A DNA stretch of 64,000 nt from positions 20,153,001-20,217,000 of the forward strand of contig OY756966.1 in assembly GCA_963580455.1 (NCBI GenBank), written 5' to 3'. This stretch comes from Euonymus europaeus (taxonomy: Eukaryota; Streptophyta; Magnoliopsida; Celastrales; Celastraceae). The notes beneath the pieces were generated by a model. The model made no database searches. It saw nothing but the letters and a program-made list of their open reading frames with translations, and was not told the DNA's origin. A program made the position numbers and the translations under genes. Shown piece after piece: positions 34,546 to 47,180 of the stretch; the first letter of the stretch is position 1, and every line of letters begins with the position of its first letter.

Positions 34546-36084
34546 AGGAACTCTGGACTGGGCGATTTTAGCCATATATATAAGCGTCTTTCTAGGCGTC
34601 TGGCCCTATATTTTTCTTTTCTCATCTTCTTTTGAATCTGTTCTAGGCACTTTTCTAGGTGTCTATACTACACGCCTAGGCACCCATCACTTCCTAAACT
34701 TCCAAAAACTCAGTTTTTCGACTCTTAAATGTTCTACCAATTTTTAAGGTCAGTCATCACACTTGATTTCTTGCTATTGTAATTTTTTTATGTGAATTCA
34801 CCTCCCTAATATTAAAGAAATTTTTCTATGATGCAACTATACTTTAAGATCTTTTTGATGAGTTCAGAGAGGTAGAGTCAGGAATGTTTTGTCTCGATCT
34901 GTCGTATAGAAATAAAAACATGAGGTGTCCAGTTCGCAAATCCTTTAGAACCCTCCCCAACACCTCCCTCAAATCATTAGTTGTATGTTTATTAATCACC
35001 TATAGAGTGACAATATTATACCTCATATTTAATAAAACACTTGGGTCATCACTTACATTAAAGATATAATAGTAATTTTAAATTTCAAATAACTCCAGAT
35101 CTATAGAGAATTTTCATGCTTCTAACATTGTTTTTGGCATTGTCTGAGCTTCGTACTATCTAATCTCGTGAATAATTCAATTTTTGAGTTCATAGGCCAA
35201 ACAAAAGTGGTGAAAAAAGGCTTAAAAGGGGACAAAGTCATTGTCGGTCCATCTCCAACAATGGGCTATCTATCGACCACTCTAGATGAACGATCGACGT
35301 GATTAGACCCATAATTATATAAAAGAGACAGATTCAAAGGTGATCGATCAACCAGCCTAGAAGATCAATCCGCCATGCCCATGTCATGATTTGACCTAGC
35401 AGCTTTCACAAATTAGACCTTAGTCAAAATGATTGAAATAGAGTGTTTTGAAGGTATAAAACGGGACTTGAAACATATTTATGAGGGATCTTTGGACCTA
35501 GCCACCATCTCAGCATTGAAAGAGCCACCAAGAGCATCAAAGAGAAGTAAGAACGATAATCTTTTGGGTTTACTCTCTCTCTCTCTATGTAATTATGGGT
35601 TTCTTTGATGTTGTAACCTAACTTCGATGATTCAATAAACTCGATTTTATTTTCTGTTGATTTCTATATTATGTTGAGTATCTATGGTTGTTTTTACTGT
35701 TTTTACCTAGATTGAGACCCAAAAGATATATCTAGGGGTTTCTTCTAACCTTAGATACCATAAATTGAATGAATCGTATGATTATATGGACATGGCTCAT
35801 GCAATTGTTATTTGGTTATCCATTAATATTATTGAATTTTAACACTTTAATTCGAATGTTAGGAATAATTGGGCTCGGTATAAACATTTTTGGTATAACC
35901 AAGAATGGAGCATTGAATAGAAAATAAAAATTGGTTGTCAACAATAGAAAGTAATTAAGGGGTTTATGATGTGATCATATTTCTAGATATTTACATTCCT
36001 TATAGTCAAATCATTCAATCTTGTGACTTACGGGGTTGATTTTTGATTATATTTTATGTGTATGACTTCAGTGGAGAAATGGTA
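34546..36084. other. No feature recognised
   Basis: Non-coding. A TATAAAAC-like site near 35457 and polypyrimidine runs near 35570 resemble an LTR or a promoter, but no second copy or ends were seen in the window. Confidence 0.4.
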
Positions 36085-37430
36085 ATAAAATGTGTTTAAA
36101 AGTGGAATTTTCAAGATTATTGTACTTGAGACTTTCTTGGATGTTTTGCAGGTTATGAGGTAGAAGGAGCTGATGGAATGAGATACTATCTTCAACAAAC
36201 TTTTAGAGGAAATCTCAAGATTTTCAGGAAGTTCTGGTTCACACAAATCGGAGTACGTTTGGGCCATTAAACGTTGGTCCAAAGTCACGTCTGGAAGTCC
36301 TATCGGAAGCAGGATTCCTTTCTACGGACCTGACCTTTAGAAGGTCATAACTTGTGCGTCTGATGTCCAAATCGAGTGATTCAAAATCCCATAATTATCT
36401 ACACATCTGGGGCTCCAATGTTTATGAAGGTTTCCAGTCATGAAGATGAGCTGTTTAGCCAAGAATTAAGATAGAAGATCAAAACAGACTTGTGTTTCCT
36501 AAGAAGTTAAGGAAACTAAGTGATTTTGGGACTCTTTATTGGGTTTTGTTTAGAAGACATGAGGGGGGACTTGTTCTTCGTAAGGGGACGGTTCAGGCCG
36601 TAATACATAGGGAGAGAAGCATAGGATTTTGAATAGCATATAGGTTTTTCTTCCCACGATGGTTGCCTAGTTTATTTCTTCGGTTAAAGGGATTTGATTC
36701 CAATTCATGTGATTTTGAGACTCCACTCTTTATATTTATCATCATTCTTGATCGAATATCCATAGTTTTCTATTGTTCTTGTTGATGATTGCATGGATTA
36801 ATTGATTTAGATGCATAGTAATTGATTAATTTGTGTGGTTGAATGTTAGACTAAGTGCATGATACAAAATTGTTGTGTTGCTTGGTTAGAGTAGTGATTG
36901 GGCAGCGTGATTATGATCCAAGTTTTCATCGTATGGCTAAGGAGAATTATAGGATGAATTAAATAATTTTCGCTTGTTAAACTATTGCTCAGCCTTAGCT
37001 TCTCCATAGAACTGAATGTTGTTATTGATAGGAAGAGGATTGCTTAATACCAATTCGATTGATAACAAGAATTAATTGTGGATGTTGAGTTCAGTTTAAT
37101 AACTAATTGGAGATTATGATTTATCTGCCTTGTGGATAAATTTGGCTAAGTGTTCGATGTTGAATGTGTCTCTTGAGAGTCTATGATGAATCCATCCATT
37201 GGTTGTTCAATTTTCCTTGACTCGAAGGTTATTACTTCATATTTTCTATAATTCCTTGCTCATTCTTACGTTCTAGTTGAATTAGATTGAAAACAAGCAA
37301 ATCCTCATATATTTTCTTAGGCACGTTAACCATTGAATGTCACTTTCGTCTCTAAGGATCGACCCTTACTCATCACTGTTGTAGGGTAAGGTAATTACTA
37401 TTTTTGACGAGCTCGGCACGCATCAGTTTA
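36085..37430 (+). mobile_element. Diverged Athila-like LTR fragment
   Basis: 36085-36420 aligns by eye with the U3 of the Athila LTR at 16400-16740 (TTTTCAAGATTATTGTACTT, TTCTTGGATGTTTTGCAGGTT, CAGGAAGT-CTGGTTCACA, TGATGTCCAAAT-GAGTGATT). The rest differs, but it ends with the CTAAGGATCGACCCTTACTC type of text common at Athila LTR ends. It is probably a solo or partial LTR of a related family. Exact ends are not resolved. Confidence 0.55.
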
Positions 37431-37454
37431 GCAAGCCGGGAGAGTTGAATTGGA

Positions 37455-37718
37455 TGTTGAAATTTTGGCCACACAAACACGCAGATACAATCGCAAACTA
37501 TATAGCAAAATAATCAAATAAAATAGAAAAAAGAAGAAGAATGCAAGAGATTTACGTGGTTCAGCAAGAATTTCCACGTTCACAGAGTCTACAGTTTCTT
37601 TTTAATATGATAATTCTAGTGTGTACAATTAAGCAAGGGTTCTCCTTTTATAGCAAGCTACCTAGGCACCCAAAAATATAATTATACCCCCATAATAAAA
37701 ATAAACCAACCCTCAACA
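37455..37718 (-). mobile_element. Short copia-type LTR
   Basis: On the minus strand it runs TGTTGAGGGTTGG...AAATTTCAACA, with TGTTGA/TCAACA ends over 264 bp. It contains CTATAAAAGG and the phrase GAACCACGTAAATCTC typical of Tork-like copia LTR leaders. The flanking pentamers (TTGGA, TAATA) do not match, so it is not a clean solo LTR. The partner LTR is not in the window. Confidence 0.5.
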
Positions 37719-38519
37719 TAATACCATACCCCTTCACACAACTTCCCCTTTTCTAGAGCATTTTGGTGTAAATAATTCTTCTAATATGAGCCATTTTATT
37801 TAACATTGGATAGTTGACGGTAAAGTTAGGTGTCCTACTATTTTTCCTACCTAGTTAACTCATTTGTGCTTGAATTTTTTTTCTTAGCCTTAATTTATCT
37901 TCATATTATTTTATAATAGTTGATAATCAAATCACCAAATTATTCGAGATTTCAAATAGAGTTTGACATTAATAAATGGAAAATAATTCAATCAATTCTC
38001 GTGGGAACAATAACTCATTCATCACTTTTATTACTTGTGCGATTTATGCTCTTGCAATTAATCCCATCACATCTCAACCTACTATTATACAAGTAAAGAT
38101 TCATACTTATAAAACTTCTCCAACCCTAGTCCTCTAAGTCAATCCTAACTCTACCCCTATGCACTTCCCCAACCCAGCTACTACATGGTTTATGTATCTA
38201 AATGTCTAAGTAGATTTTGCCAATTGAAGCTGTTAAGCATAAAAAAAATTTGCTTGACGGTAATTGCCTTAGCTTTGGGAGAGTTATAACCACTGAGCGA
38301 AGATGGAAAATGTGCCCCAAGGTGTAAATGTATAATTTGGCCAACCTAATCTCGGCCAGATACTTCTCACTCAATGTATAGTACAAAAGTGAAATCTAAA
38401 TCATGGGTCGTTATCAGTCATTAGTTGTTATCAATATTGGGCGGTTTCCAGTCATAAAAGTTGTTGCCAAACATGGCAGACATGCTCAGTAGTTATCAGC
38501 AGTTAAGCTAGAGTTGCTC
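37719..38519. other. No feature recognised
   Basis: AT-rich, non-coding. It may include the undefined left part of the next LTR. Confidence 0.4.
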
Positions 38520-38848
38520 AAGGCGGTTACCATCAACAACCATAAATACAAAAGTAGTTCAGAAAAGGATTCTACACACCCCTGCACATGCAAACTTTTT
38601 CACTCCATAAGGTAACTCGTTGCCTAGATTTTGCGGCAATTCTAGGTTAGAATAAAATAGCATTTACATTTTAGTGTGTTAGGGAGGAACTTGATAGCCT
38701 ATTCACCCTCTTTTGAACTTTGTCTTAAGAGGTTTTTGTACCCTAGGTTTTTGTACCCTTGCAATCGTTTAATATTTATATTTGCAATAAAACCTCTCTT
38801 TCGCTATTTATTTCTAAGTTTGTGCAAGTACGACATTATCTACGAACA
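38520..38848 (+). mobile_element. Right part of the 5' LTR of a Tat-type gypsy relic
   Basis: A CCATAAATAC TATA-like site near 38548 is followed by a leader ending ...CTACGAACA. Next comes AAGTTGGCACACTTTGTGGGA, which resembles the degenerate primer site and leader of Tat elements (TTGGC-C--C-GTGGGA). The LTR start was not found. Confidence 0.45.
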
Positions 38849-38887
38849 AGTTGGCACACTTTGTGGGATCTTGTGTGAAGTATCAAG

Positions 38888-40440
38888 ATGTCTCCAAGAA
38901 ATGATGATGAATCGCTAGAAGCTGAAGTCTCAGTGGAAGAACCAATGGCTGGTGACAATCAAAAATGAGGATGACCTCCCTCCGGGGCATATCCCAAAAA
39001 TGGTTGGTCGGTATGAATGAATTGGTTTGAATGTGCATGAAATGTGAAACTTGTTGACTAAGATACTGAGATGACTCCAAAATTGCACACACAAATAACA
39101 GCTTATACTCAAAACATATACAAAAGCACAAAAATCACGTGTAAACGTTTCGACGTTATGGTCGAAAAAATGGCTAAATTTATTGATAGATTTGATAGGA
39201 TGAAGGATAGCATCTTAAATAATAATAATAAATAGAGGACGACACACGCTCAAATACCAAGAGTGAATGTTCCTCGGCCAACAGGACACCCTCAACGATA
39301 TCCACCTATAGCAAATCTTTGGGAAATCAATACATGGCTTCTGGAAGCCAAGGAGTAAATTTAAACCAAAATGATAAACACAGTATGTTCCATCCACTTA
39401 ATCAGGCTAGAGAAGGTTAATATTTTCACAATAATGATAATTCGAATATGATATGCCCACATGATGGTGAAATGCCTCCTAGAGGAAATTATGGCATTGA
39501 AGATGGCCAAAATAATTTACGCCCACCTGGCACAAGAGATGAGCAATTCCAATTTAATAGAACAATGGGGCCAAATGAAGGTGTGAATCATCCACGCCCA
39601 GGCTTTAATCAGAATGGATATATACCACCTTATCCATTCTCTGTAGGATAACCAATCCCCGACCCTAGGCATGCTCTTAGAGAGTGAGTAGCCGAAATCC
39701 TACAAGATCATATTGGATTAGGACTCAGACATTTACTACATCTAAGATATCATAAACCTTATCCTGACTGGATCGATGAAGCCAATCCGTTGCCTGAAGG
39801 TTGTAAATTTTTTGACCATAAAGCATATAGGTCATTTTAGTCTCCAGTGCGAGGAGGTGACTGATTACCATAAGTTGAGGCTATTTCATAGCTCATTATG
39901 AGGATTTATGTTCTCATGGTTCATTATTTACCTGCAAATTTGGTCTAGAATTGGCACCAAATGGAGAAATTATTCGATGCTCAGTTTTATAATAAAGAAT
40001 CTAATGTGACTCTAACCGATTTAAAAAGTTTGAAGCAGATGCCAAATTAGTGGGCAGAAGACTTTCTTCAAAGGTTCAAGGCTGCCCGTAGCAAATGCTT
40101 CACTAGGCTATATGAGCATCAGTATGTCAAAATCCCCAAAACTGTTTGAACATTGAGTTGAGGAAAATGTTTTAGGATAGGGAATTTGCATATCTATTTT
40201 AACTTACAACTAATGCGGTTAGGTATGAGCATTTTCTTAGGGAAGAGGAGTTAGCAAAAAATGCGAGCAAAGGGACTTACTATAAGAACCAAAATCATGA
40301 AATGAATGAGAGAGAAACTATCTTGGATGAGGCCTCAGCAGAAGTTTTTTTGGCCGAATTAGTAAAGGGAGAAGTTATTCTTGAAAGACATTGTTTAAAA
40401 AAATACCACAGTCAAAATTAACGACTCAACCAAAGATAAA
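38888..40440 (+). pseudogene. Tat-type gypsy gag relic
   Basis: ATG 38888 opens MSPRNDDESLEAEVSVEE. Downstream, in changing frames, the text reads YPDWIDEANPLPEG, NWHQMEKLFDAQFYNKESN, LTDLKSLKQMPN and AEDFLQRFKAARSKCFTRL. These match the conserved gag core of Tat elements (P-x-Y-I-D, W-H-x-M-E--F, L-x-x-L-K-Q, F-x-x-R-F). Frequent stops show it is old. Confidence 0.65.
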
Positions 40441-41900
40441 AAAAATAAGCTAGAGTATTCTCCTTTGACTTCAATAAAACATACGCAATTTTTCATCAAC
40501 TACTATTGGATAAACAACTAAAGTTGAGCAATAAACATAAATTAAAACTACCTTAATTAATTAAGGTTAATAAATATTGTAAATGGCATGATATATGATC
40601 TCACACTACCTATAGTTGTCGGGTTTTTCGTAATGTCTTGCAGAAACATAAAGTCAGGACGTATAACGTTCGCTAAGAAGATAATGACAATCGACGGATA
40701 CCCTTTTCTAAACCACTTTCTAAGGCCAGCTAATCAGAATATGTTAATATTTGACTTGGCCAAATTAAATGTACCATTGAAAAAATTCAAGTTAGTGATT
40801 GATAGTAGAGAAGATGAACCACACCCAAAAGTATTAGGCTGATTATCAAGCCAAGACAAGGGAAAATGGAAGTAGATTCCAATAAAAGTGGGGGAATTAT
40901 GTGTACAATGTAACAAAAGTATTAATTTGGTGAAAAAGATTGCTGAAGAATCTATGGAGGGAGGACACCAGTTTGCTCAAAGTGAAAGAGAGAGAATATC
41001 ACAAGAACGAGCCAAGGCATTTGAGTTTGGCAATAAGTTTCACAAGAGGAGTATGAGGTACAACAAAGAAGACATATTCAGTTTGAGGCCGAATATGATT
41101 TGGCACTGAGAAAGGACCTTCATACTGCAGGTGCAAGGAGTCAATATATGACACTCTTATAATCCTTTGAAAACAAGGTCAGTGTCATTTAACTAGATGA
41201 CATGAACTCAACAAAGAAGATTTCATAGAAATTATGGGCGAAAGATGCATCAAAGAAATAATGTAGGTAGGCCGAGTGAACGGCTTAAATCAGAGGCCAT
41301 AAAGACAAAAAGTGAAGACATGTTTGTTGAGAAAAATGATGAAGGGAATAAGTTGATGGAAATATAAACTAAAGAATCTTGTGGGGAATTGTCAAAGTTT
41401 GACCCAAAAAGGAAAATTGATGAGGACGATAGCGATCACCATATAGTTTGGCTCAATGCCTCCAATAGTTGCCTAAAATTATGTTCTTTCAGAGCATTTT
41501 TAGACAGAGAAAGAGAAAGAGCCAGAAGATTTTAAAGATGACTCAAAAAGTATGGCACGTTTCACATTGTAAAGGTGGAAATTGATGTAGTTAAAGAAAC
41601 GACATGAAGAGGAATTTCTACTAGAAGACTACTGATCAAAGAATTGAACAATGCAAGTAATCCCTTAGATGGGCCTCTACGCTGAGCATCTGGGAGGTTT
41701 GAATTTTTGGTGAGATAGGCACATCCAAAGTGAAATGGTGGGTGCCAAATGGGAAAAAAACAGAAGTTATCATACCGCCATCAAGTTGGGATATGGACGT
41801 TGGAGAAAGTAATGGTTTCAAAGAACCAAAGATCGAGGAAGTAGTGGTAGATGTGGCAGAACTCACCACAGAAAATAATTAGCTTAAAGGGACAAGTAAA
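40441..41900 (+). other. Gag-protease spacer of the Tat relic, heavily decayed
   Basis: Probable internal sequence of the same element. Short frames such as 40588-40842 and 40888-41109 show no domain I can name. Confidence 0.4.
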
Positions 41901-42381
41901 GTGGGCGAGAATACATCCAAACAAGTGGCTTTTGAGCGTCAACCAAAAAAGATGACAGAATATTTGCGCCCATTATACATCAAGGTGAATCTTAATAGGG
42001 TTCCAGTAATAAAGATTATGGTAGATAATGGAGCAACAATTAATGTTATCCTCTCAAAATGCTCCAAAAATTGGGAAAAGACGAAGGAGACGTATTACCT
42101 ACAAAAGTGGTCCTCACAAGCTTCGAAGGGGGTCATATATCAGTCAAAGGAGTTGTTCCTCTAGATATCACAGTTGGAAGTACAACTCGCACAGTGGATT
42201 TTTTTCATGATAGATGAGCCAACAAATTAAAATGTGATGTTAGAACGAGATTGGATTCATGGAAGCTGTTATGTTCCACCGTTCTTACACCAATGTTAAA
42301 GTGTTTTGGAATCAAGAAGGAAAGGCTGAAGTGGTTTAGGCTAATAATAAACCATTTTCCGTAGAAGCCAATTCGATATAA
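41901..42381 (+). pseudogene. Tat-type gypsy protease relic, cut by the Helitron
   Basis: YLRPLYIKVNLNRVPVIKIM leads to VDNGATINVI, the Tat version of the aspartic protease site (D-N-G-A). After a frameshift it reads KVVLTSFEG, VKGVVPLDITVGSTTRTVDF and further conserved text to about 42380, where the Helitron starts. Reverse transcriptase and the rest of pol are absent from the window. Confidence 0.7.
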
Positions 42382-43499
42382 TCTATCTATACTTCTATCT
42401 ATAATCTTTACTATTCTTATAAAGTACAAACAAATAGGGCTCTTACCTGGCGAGTCCCGGCTATTCCTCCTACTCGCGCAAACGTCTCTCCCTCTGCGTT
42501 GATGCCGTCCGTTCATCGATCGTCGTCCGAAGCATAATCTACCATCCATTCCACCGCCTTTCTTCTCTGTTCCATACAGCTGTCGCGGGTCACCGACGTG
42601 GTTTCCAGGTTCATGAACATGCTTTACAGCTGGATCTGACAACTGTTCCGTTCTCTGCTATGTCATTCGCATCATCCCTCGTACACCGCCTCGAGGACAA
42701 CATATATATCTCCCTTCCTCCGCTTTTACCATGTATTCTTTGACCGGGTGAAGGGCGTCGTTCTTGGGGTTAGATAATTGCTTGTGGATTCCGGTAATTT
42801 CTAATGCGCTTTGAGGTTTGGTAATATGTTGGATTCGTTAGGTTGTTTCTTCTTCGTTGTCATCAGCAACTGCGAAAAACAAGTTCGGTTGCTCTGGTAA
42901 ATCCCCATACCGTTTAACGTTTGATCTCAAGTTGGATTACTTTGATATTTTGTCATTCGCTGATAGGTGCTGGTTCTAACGAGCTCATCTGGTTTTCTTA
43001 CCCTCTATCGAATCTAAGCTGGGCTTTGAAGTTGGTATGTCCTATTCTTAAATCTTAATCATTATATTATACTACTTCTTTAATTTCTCTTTCATGCCAA
43101 TCGTTGAATACACAAACATGTCAGGAGAAATTTTGTAATTCTATTTAAAAAAAAAATAGGTCCCTAAGTAACAGTCAATAGTGTCTTTGTAAACTTCTGT
43201 CATGACCGAAATCCCTTCCCTCGACTGACATGTCTATCCAGCCGTGAGCATCGTTGAGTTGCGGTTTGTCTCTCTCTTATTCTTCGAATTAAACTATTTC
43301 TATAGCTTTGAGGCCTTATTTTTGTGATTCCTTTTGTTAGAAGCGTGAAGGAATTGGTTTGTAAGAGGATAAATATATCAATCATGAGATTTTCTTATAG
43401 ATGTCATTTATATATCTAGGCACAAAGGTACCAGTAAGTATATTTTGTGCTGGCTTTTAACATAAATAGTATATGAATTTCTTCTTTTTTTCATTTTAG

Positions 43500-43584
43500 G
43501 GAGATACAACGAGTCTGGCTCCTGAGAGCTTAAGCTTAAGCTTAGGTTACAAGCAATGGAGCATCAGCCTCAATTACGAGATGG
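43500..43584 (+). other. Exon-like fragment of unknown origin
   Basis: A short open stretch (TTSLAPESLSLSLGYKQWSI) follows a TTTTAG acceptor-like site and precedes a GT. It may be another captured exon. I do not recognise it. Confidence 0.3.
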
Positions 43585-44180
43585 TATGTTAAATAAAAAA
43601 TTAGAGCAAATAAAAAATTACAGTCAGATCTGCCTTAGTTACTTTGCTCAATTTTACCAATATTTTTTAATTTTTTTCTTTACATGGTGACATTTTTATA
43701 ATTGTGATGTTCAATATTGAATTTATCATTTATTTACTTCAGTTTGATTTTGAACATTAGTTTGATTGCATTTGGGTTTTCTAATTGAGAGGTAATTAGG
43801 ATTTCTTTGGTGATCTTGTGGGTTTGGGAATACTTTCAAATTTCTTTATTACTTCATGAAAGAACATAACTCAATTTAATTTGAATCATGGACTGTTGAA
43901 AACTATAGTGCATTACCACTTGTGGCACACTTTTAAAGCAAATTCATGTGTTTTGCTGGACTCTGTTAATCCAGTGTTGTTCAAAATATGTTGATGACCA
44001 TGCAAATTGTATAACTCCTTTCTATGATTAATAGTCATATCAATGTGAGGTGCCTATTTCATTATTTAATCAGGAACTTGCACTGCTTTAGAAGTTGGAT
44101 ATCATCATTTTCACCAATTTTCATATGTACTTGGCTATAAGTAGACATAGTTGCTTAACTTGAAATCTCATAAAATGCAG

Positions 44181-44593
44181 GGCTATATAGTCCTCAACAG
44201 GCCTTGGGCTTTTGTACAATGGTTTCAACAAGCAAACATCCAGGAAGAGTATGAGAAATTGAACTCCCTACTTCTAGCAATGAGTTTATCATGGTTTGTC
44301 CCACATTTGCGTGATCATTCTTACCATTTATCCAGCCACATACTGATGGCAGAACCAGATCATATCATACTCAACCCATACCAAACTTATTGAAAGATGG
44401 GCTTCGAGCTGCCTTTCCTTCTTGTACATTGAGCCTGAAAAGCATGAGGCAATTCTCCTGTCATTCTATCAAAGGTTTGTTCCGGTAATGTTTTTGGTAA
44501 ATCCAACCAATGTCATTGTTGGTTTTGGCTACATCTTGATTGTGTGTGAAATATTTGTGGGAATCTATTAAGAAGATTGCTCCTACATGGTTG
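44181..44593 (+). pseudogene. HPAT: Captured fragment of a hydroxyproline O-arabinosyltransferase (HPAT family) gene
   Basis: After an ATGCAG acceptor the frame reads GYIVLNRPWAFVQWFQQANI. After about 87 intervening bases it reads ILMAEPDHIILNP, then, with frame changes, PIPNLLKDGLRAAFP, YIEPEKHE and GNSPVILSK. A GT and an AT-rich gap follow, then ESIKKIAPTWL (44561-44593). These are consecutive conserved blocks of the plant HPAT enzymes, Golgi glycosyltransferases that add arabinose to hydroxyproline in extensins and signalling peptides. Indels, stops and absence of the N- and C-terminal parts make this a dead copy. Two exon boundaries are in the expected order, so genomic DNA rather than cDNA was captured. 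Confidence 0.8.
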
Positions 44594-45397
44594 AAAATTC
44601 TCCTAATACATGGGCATTGCTTTGATTTTCACATGTGTATTTGTTTATGAGAATTTTCATTAGTGTGTTTGTTTGGCTGCCACATCTGAATATTTCAATC
44701 CTTTGTGCATCTTCAATTACCTAAATCTTGCTAGCCTAGATCTAGCCATTGGAAATGCATGATGCAATTGATCGTTTTATGTCTTTTTCTTCTCTAATTG
44801 CAGATGATGCTTCATTGTTATCAGCGTCTGATAACCGATTGAGTCAAATTCTCTCAAGTAATGCTCATCCCCATTAACAGAATCGTTGCAAAAGCAAAGT
44901 TAGTTCTTCTTTTATGTGCTAACTTTGTTTTTCAGATACAAGAAATAACATGTAATATTTTCTTCTCTTCATGTTCAATTTATAGTTTCATCAGCAATAG
45001 CACTGGACAAGGTTGTTTCGTCTGTCACAAGGAATCATGTTGGAGACACCTCATATTCCAAGGATTATCATGTCAGCAACTGATAAGAGATGGTCTCTTA
45101 CAATTAATCACTCAGAATCGCTAGGTTATTTTCTCTAATATCTCAATATTGAATTCTTCATGCTTTGTGCACTTTTTTAAAACCTCCAATTCTATCAAAC
45201 TTGGTTATTGTCTTTTCAGTGCTAATGCCATAGTTATAGCCTCCACCTTTTCGAAGGCATCCTGCAAAGTCATCCATTTGAGGTTAGTAGTCGTTTTTAG
45301 TTTGATCATTTGGTTTTTACATCTAGAGTGGCTGATTAGAACTCACTGCTTGACCATAGTAACTCAAATGCTTTGGTTGTAGCTGCTTCATTAGACA

Positions 45398-45487
45398 GGT
45401 GTTGGCGAACTCGTCAAGATTGCAACAGAGAAGGATCGTGGGGCTAGATCTAGCTTAACGGAAAGTAGTTCTAGCCTTTTAGTGTAA
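45398..45487 (+). other. Exon-like ORF of unknown origin inside the Helitron
   Basis: After a TTAGACAG acceptor the frame GVGELVKIATEKDRGARS continues with a serine-rich tail to a TAA. The amino-acid composition looks like real protein, unlike the surrounding DNA. No family was recognised. Confidence 0.35.
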
Positions 45488-47147
45488 GCTTAGAGAATAA
45501 AATGAATTATGTTCTCTGATTTAGCTAATAGAGGACACCATAAACAGTTTGGAATATGTTCTCTCATGTCTAATGTCTTTATGGGGTAACATTTCTTTGG
45601 TTTCATTTTGTGTGTGTGTGTGTGTTTTTTCATTTGTTTCTTCTCTGGTTCTTATATTCATGGGACATGGCAAGTCATCAATGTCCTCAAACTAAGCCCT
45701 AATGCTATAGCCTAAAAAATGACCTTGTGTTATAGAAGATAGTTTATGTTATAGTTATCTGACTATCTATGTATTCTTGCAATATGTATAATTCTTTGTT
45801 GAGCTTTTACAATGTCTCATTGTTAAGATCAGAAATTCACAATTCTCTCTAAGTTATTTTGTGATGGGTATGTATCAGTTCCTTCACAGAAGGATGCCTA
45901 CTAATTTTATTTTATAATTCTATTTCCACTGGTGTCAGTTTGATTGGATTCTTGCGGTCCTAATGCAATTACTCACTTATGTACCATGAATTCTTTTTTT
46001 TTTGTATGTGTCCTTTGGCTTCAATGATTTGTACTTCAATTTCATTCCTATGTTGGATTCTAATTTTGTGGGTGTCAATAGGCTTCCGCTTTACTGAATT
46101 CATATGTGAAGAGTTGCCGTGTTTTCACCCATCACAATAAAGAGTTAATTATATTTTTCTGTTGTGATGCAGCCATGCAGGTTTGGTGAAGCTTCTTAAT
46201 ATAGTGATCCTTTCACTGGATTGTAATTCGAGCTCCGTGGTAACTTGACTTACTGTCTGTACTTCACTTTCTACTAACCATGACTATTCATCACTAATTA
46301 CACCATTTTATTTTGGAGAGCTGTTGTGTCTACACTAATTTTTTTAAACATGGTCATCATAGCCGGAGCATCGGCCCCAAGAATGCAGGTTCTCTTCTCT
46401 TCTTGATGTCATGTTTTGGGGCTTGATAGGTCTTCTGAAATGTGGAAAGAGCTCTTGGCTTTGGTGGCTAAACTATCTTCACCAGGACGTTAAACATGGT
46501 CCTTTGACCTACCATTGTTCAGTTGCAAGGGCTGCTTGGTAATGTTAGTAACAAGTAAGACAGCAAATTTGATGTTGATCCCATGCTCTGTTTGAAGATT
46601 TAGTCTTCAGAGTTTATGACATGTAATTACTAAGTTTGAGGCATTTATTCTATTTATTTGCTTAGTGAACAGAGTAGTAACTGGTAGCAGGGATTGGTTA
46701 TTTGGTTATATTGCAATGCTCTTGATGAACTTGAATTTCTCAATAACTGGTTCCATGGCATTGTTATTGGTGGTTCTTCATGCGGAGATGATTCCCCATT
46801 GAATCTAAGGGGAGAAGAAAAAGGTTAACCTCTTCTGTCTCATAATTGAATGAATATCCTCCTTTTTTATCTCTAAATCCACTATTTATTCTGCCTGTTG
46901 ATTCACTAGACACCTGCATTTAATCAACATCTTTGTTCCTTTCACTTTATTCTATGACTCCACGTTATTTTTCAACTCTCACACAAATAATGATGCGCAC
47001 TCACACATATGTATGAAACATAAATACTGAGGTTCCCTAGGCAGTACTGCCTGATATTGGATAAAGTTGTCAGTCAAGTGACACCTTGGAGATATGTATA
47101 TCGACCCGATGTTGGATGTTGTTATTTTCCCTTTTTCATACCAAAAA

Positions 47148-47167
47148 ACCCGAGGCGAAGCCCGGGT
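47148..47167 (+). other. Helitron 3' hairpin
   Basis: ACCCG-A-GGC / GCC-CGGGT pairs around a GAA loop (8 bp with one bulge). It lies 9 bases before CTAAT at 47176-47180. Confidence 0.75.
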
Positions 47168-47180
47168 ATCCCTTCCTAAT

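Larger units (their letters stand above)
42382..47180 (+). mobile_element. Non-autonomous Helitron with captured gene fragments
   Basis: The left end TCTATCTATACTTCTATC is preceded by A. The right end is CTAAT followed by T, with a hairpin ending 9 bases earlier. A|T insertion without target duplication, a 5' TC, and a 3' hairpin plus CTRRT are the defining marks of Helitrons. The 4.8 kb interior has no Rep/helicase. It holds exon-like pieces separated by AT-rich intron-like DNA, including a recognisable hydroxyproline O-arabinosyltransferase segment. Confidence 0.7.

Noticed and set aside
37455..37718. Clean solo LTR
   Set aside because: The ends look right but the flanking pentamers do not match. 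Kept only as a copia-type LTR.
42205..42642. 145-codon minus-strand ORF spanning the left Helitron end
   Set aside because: It crosses the junction of a gypsy relic and a Helitron, so it cannot be an ancestral gene.
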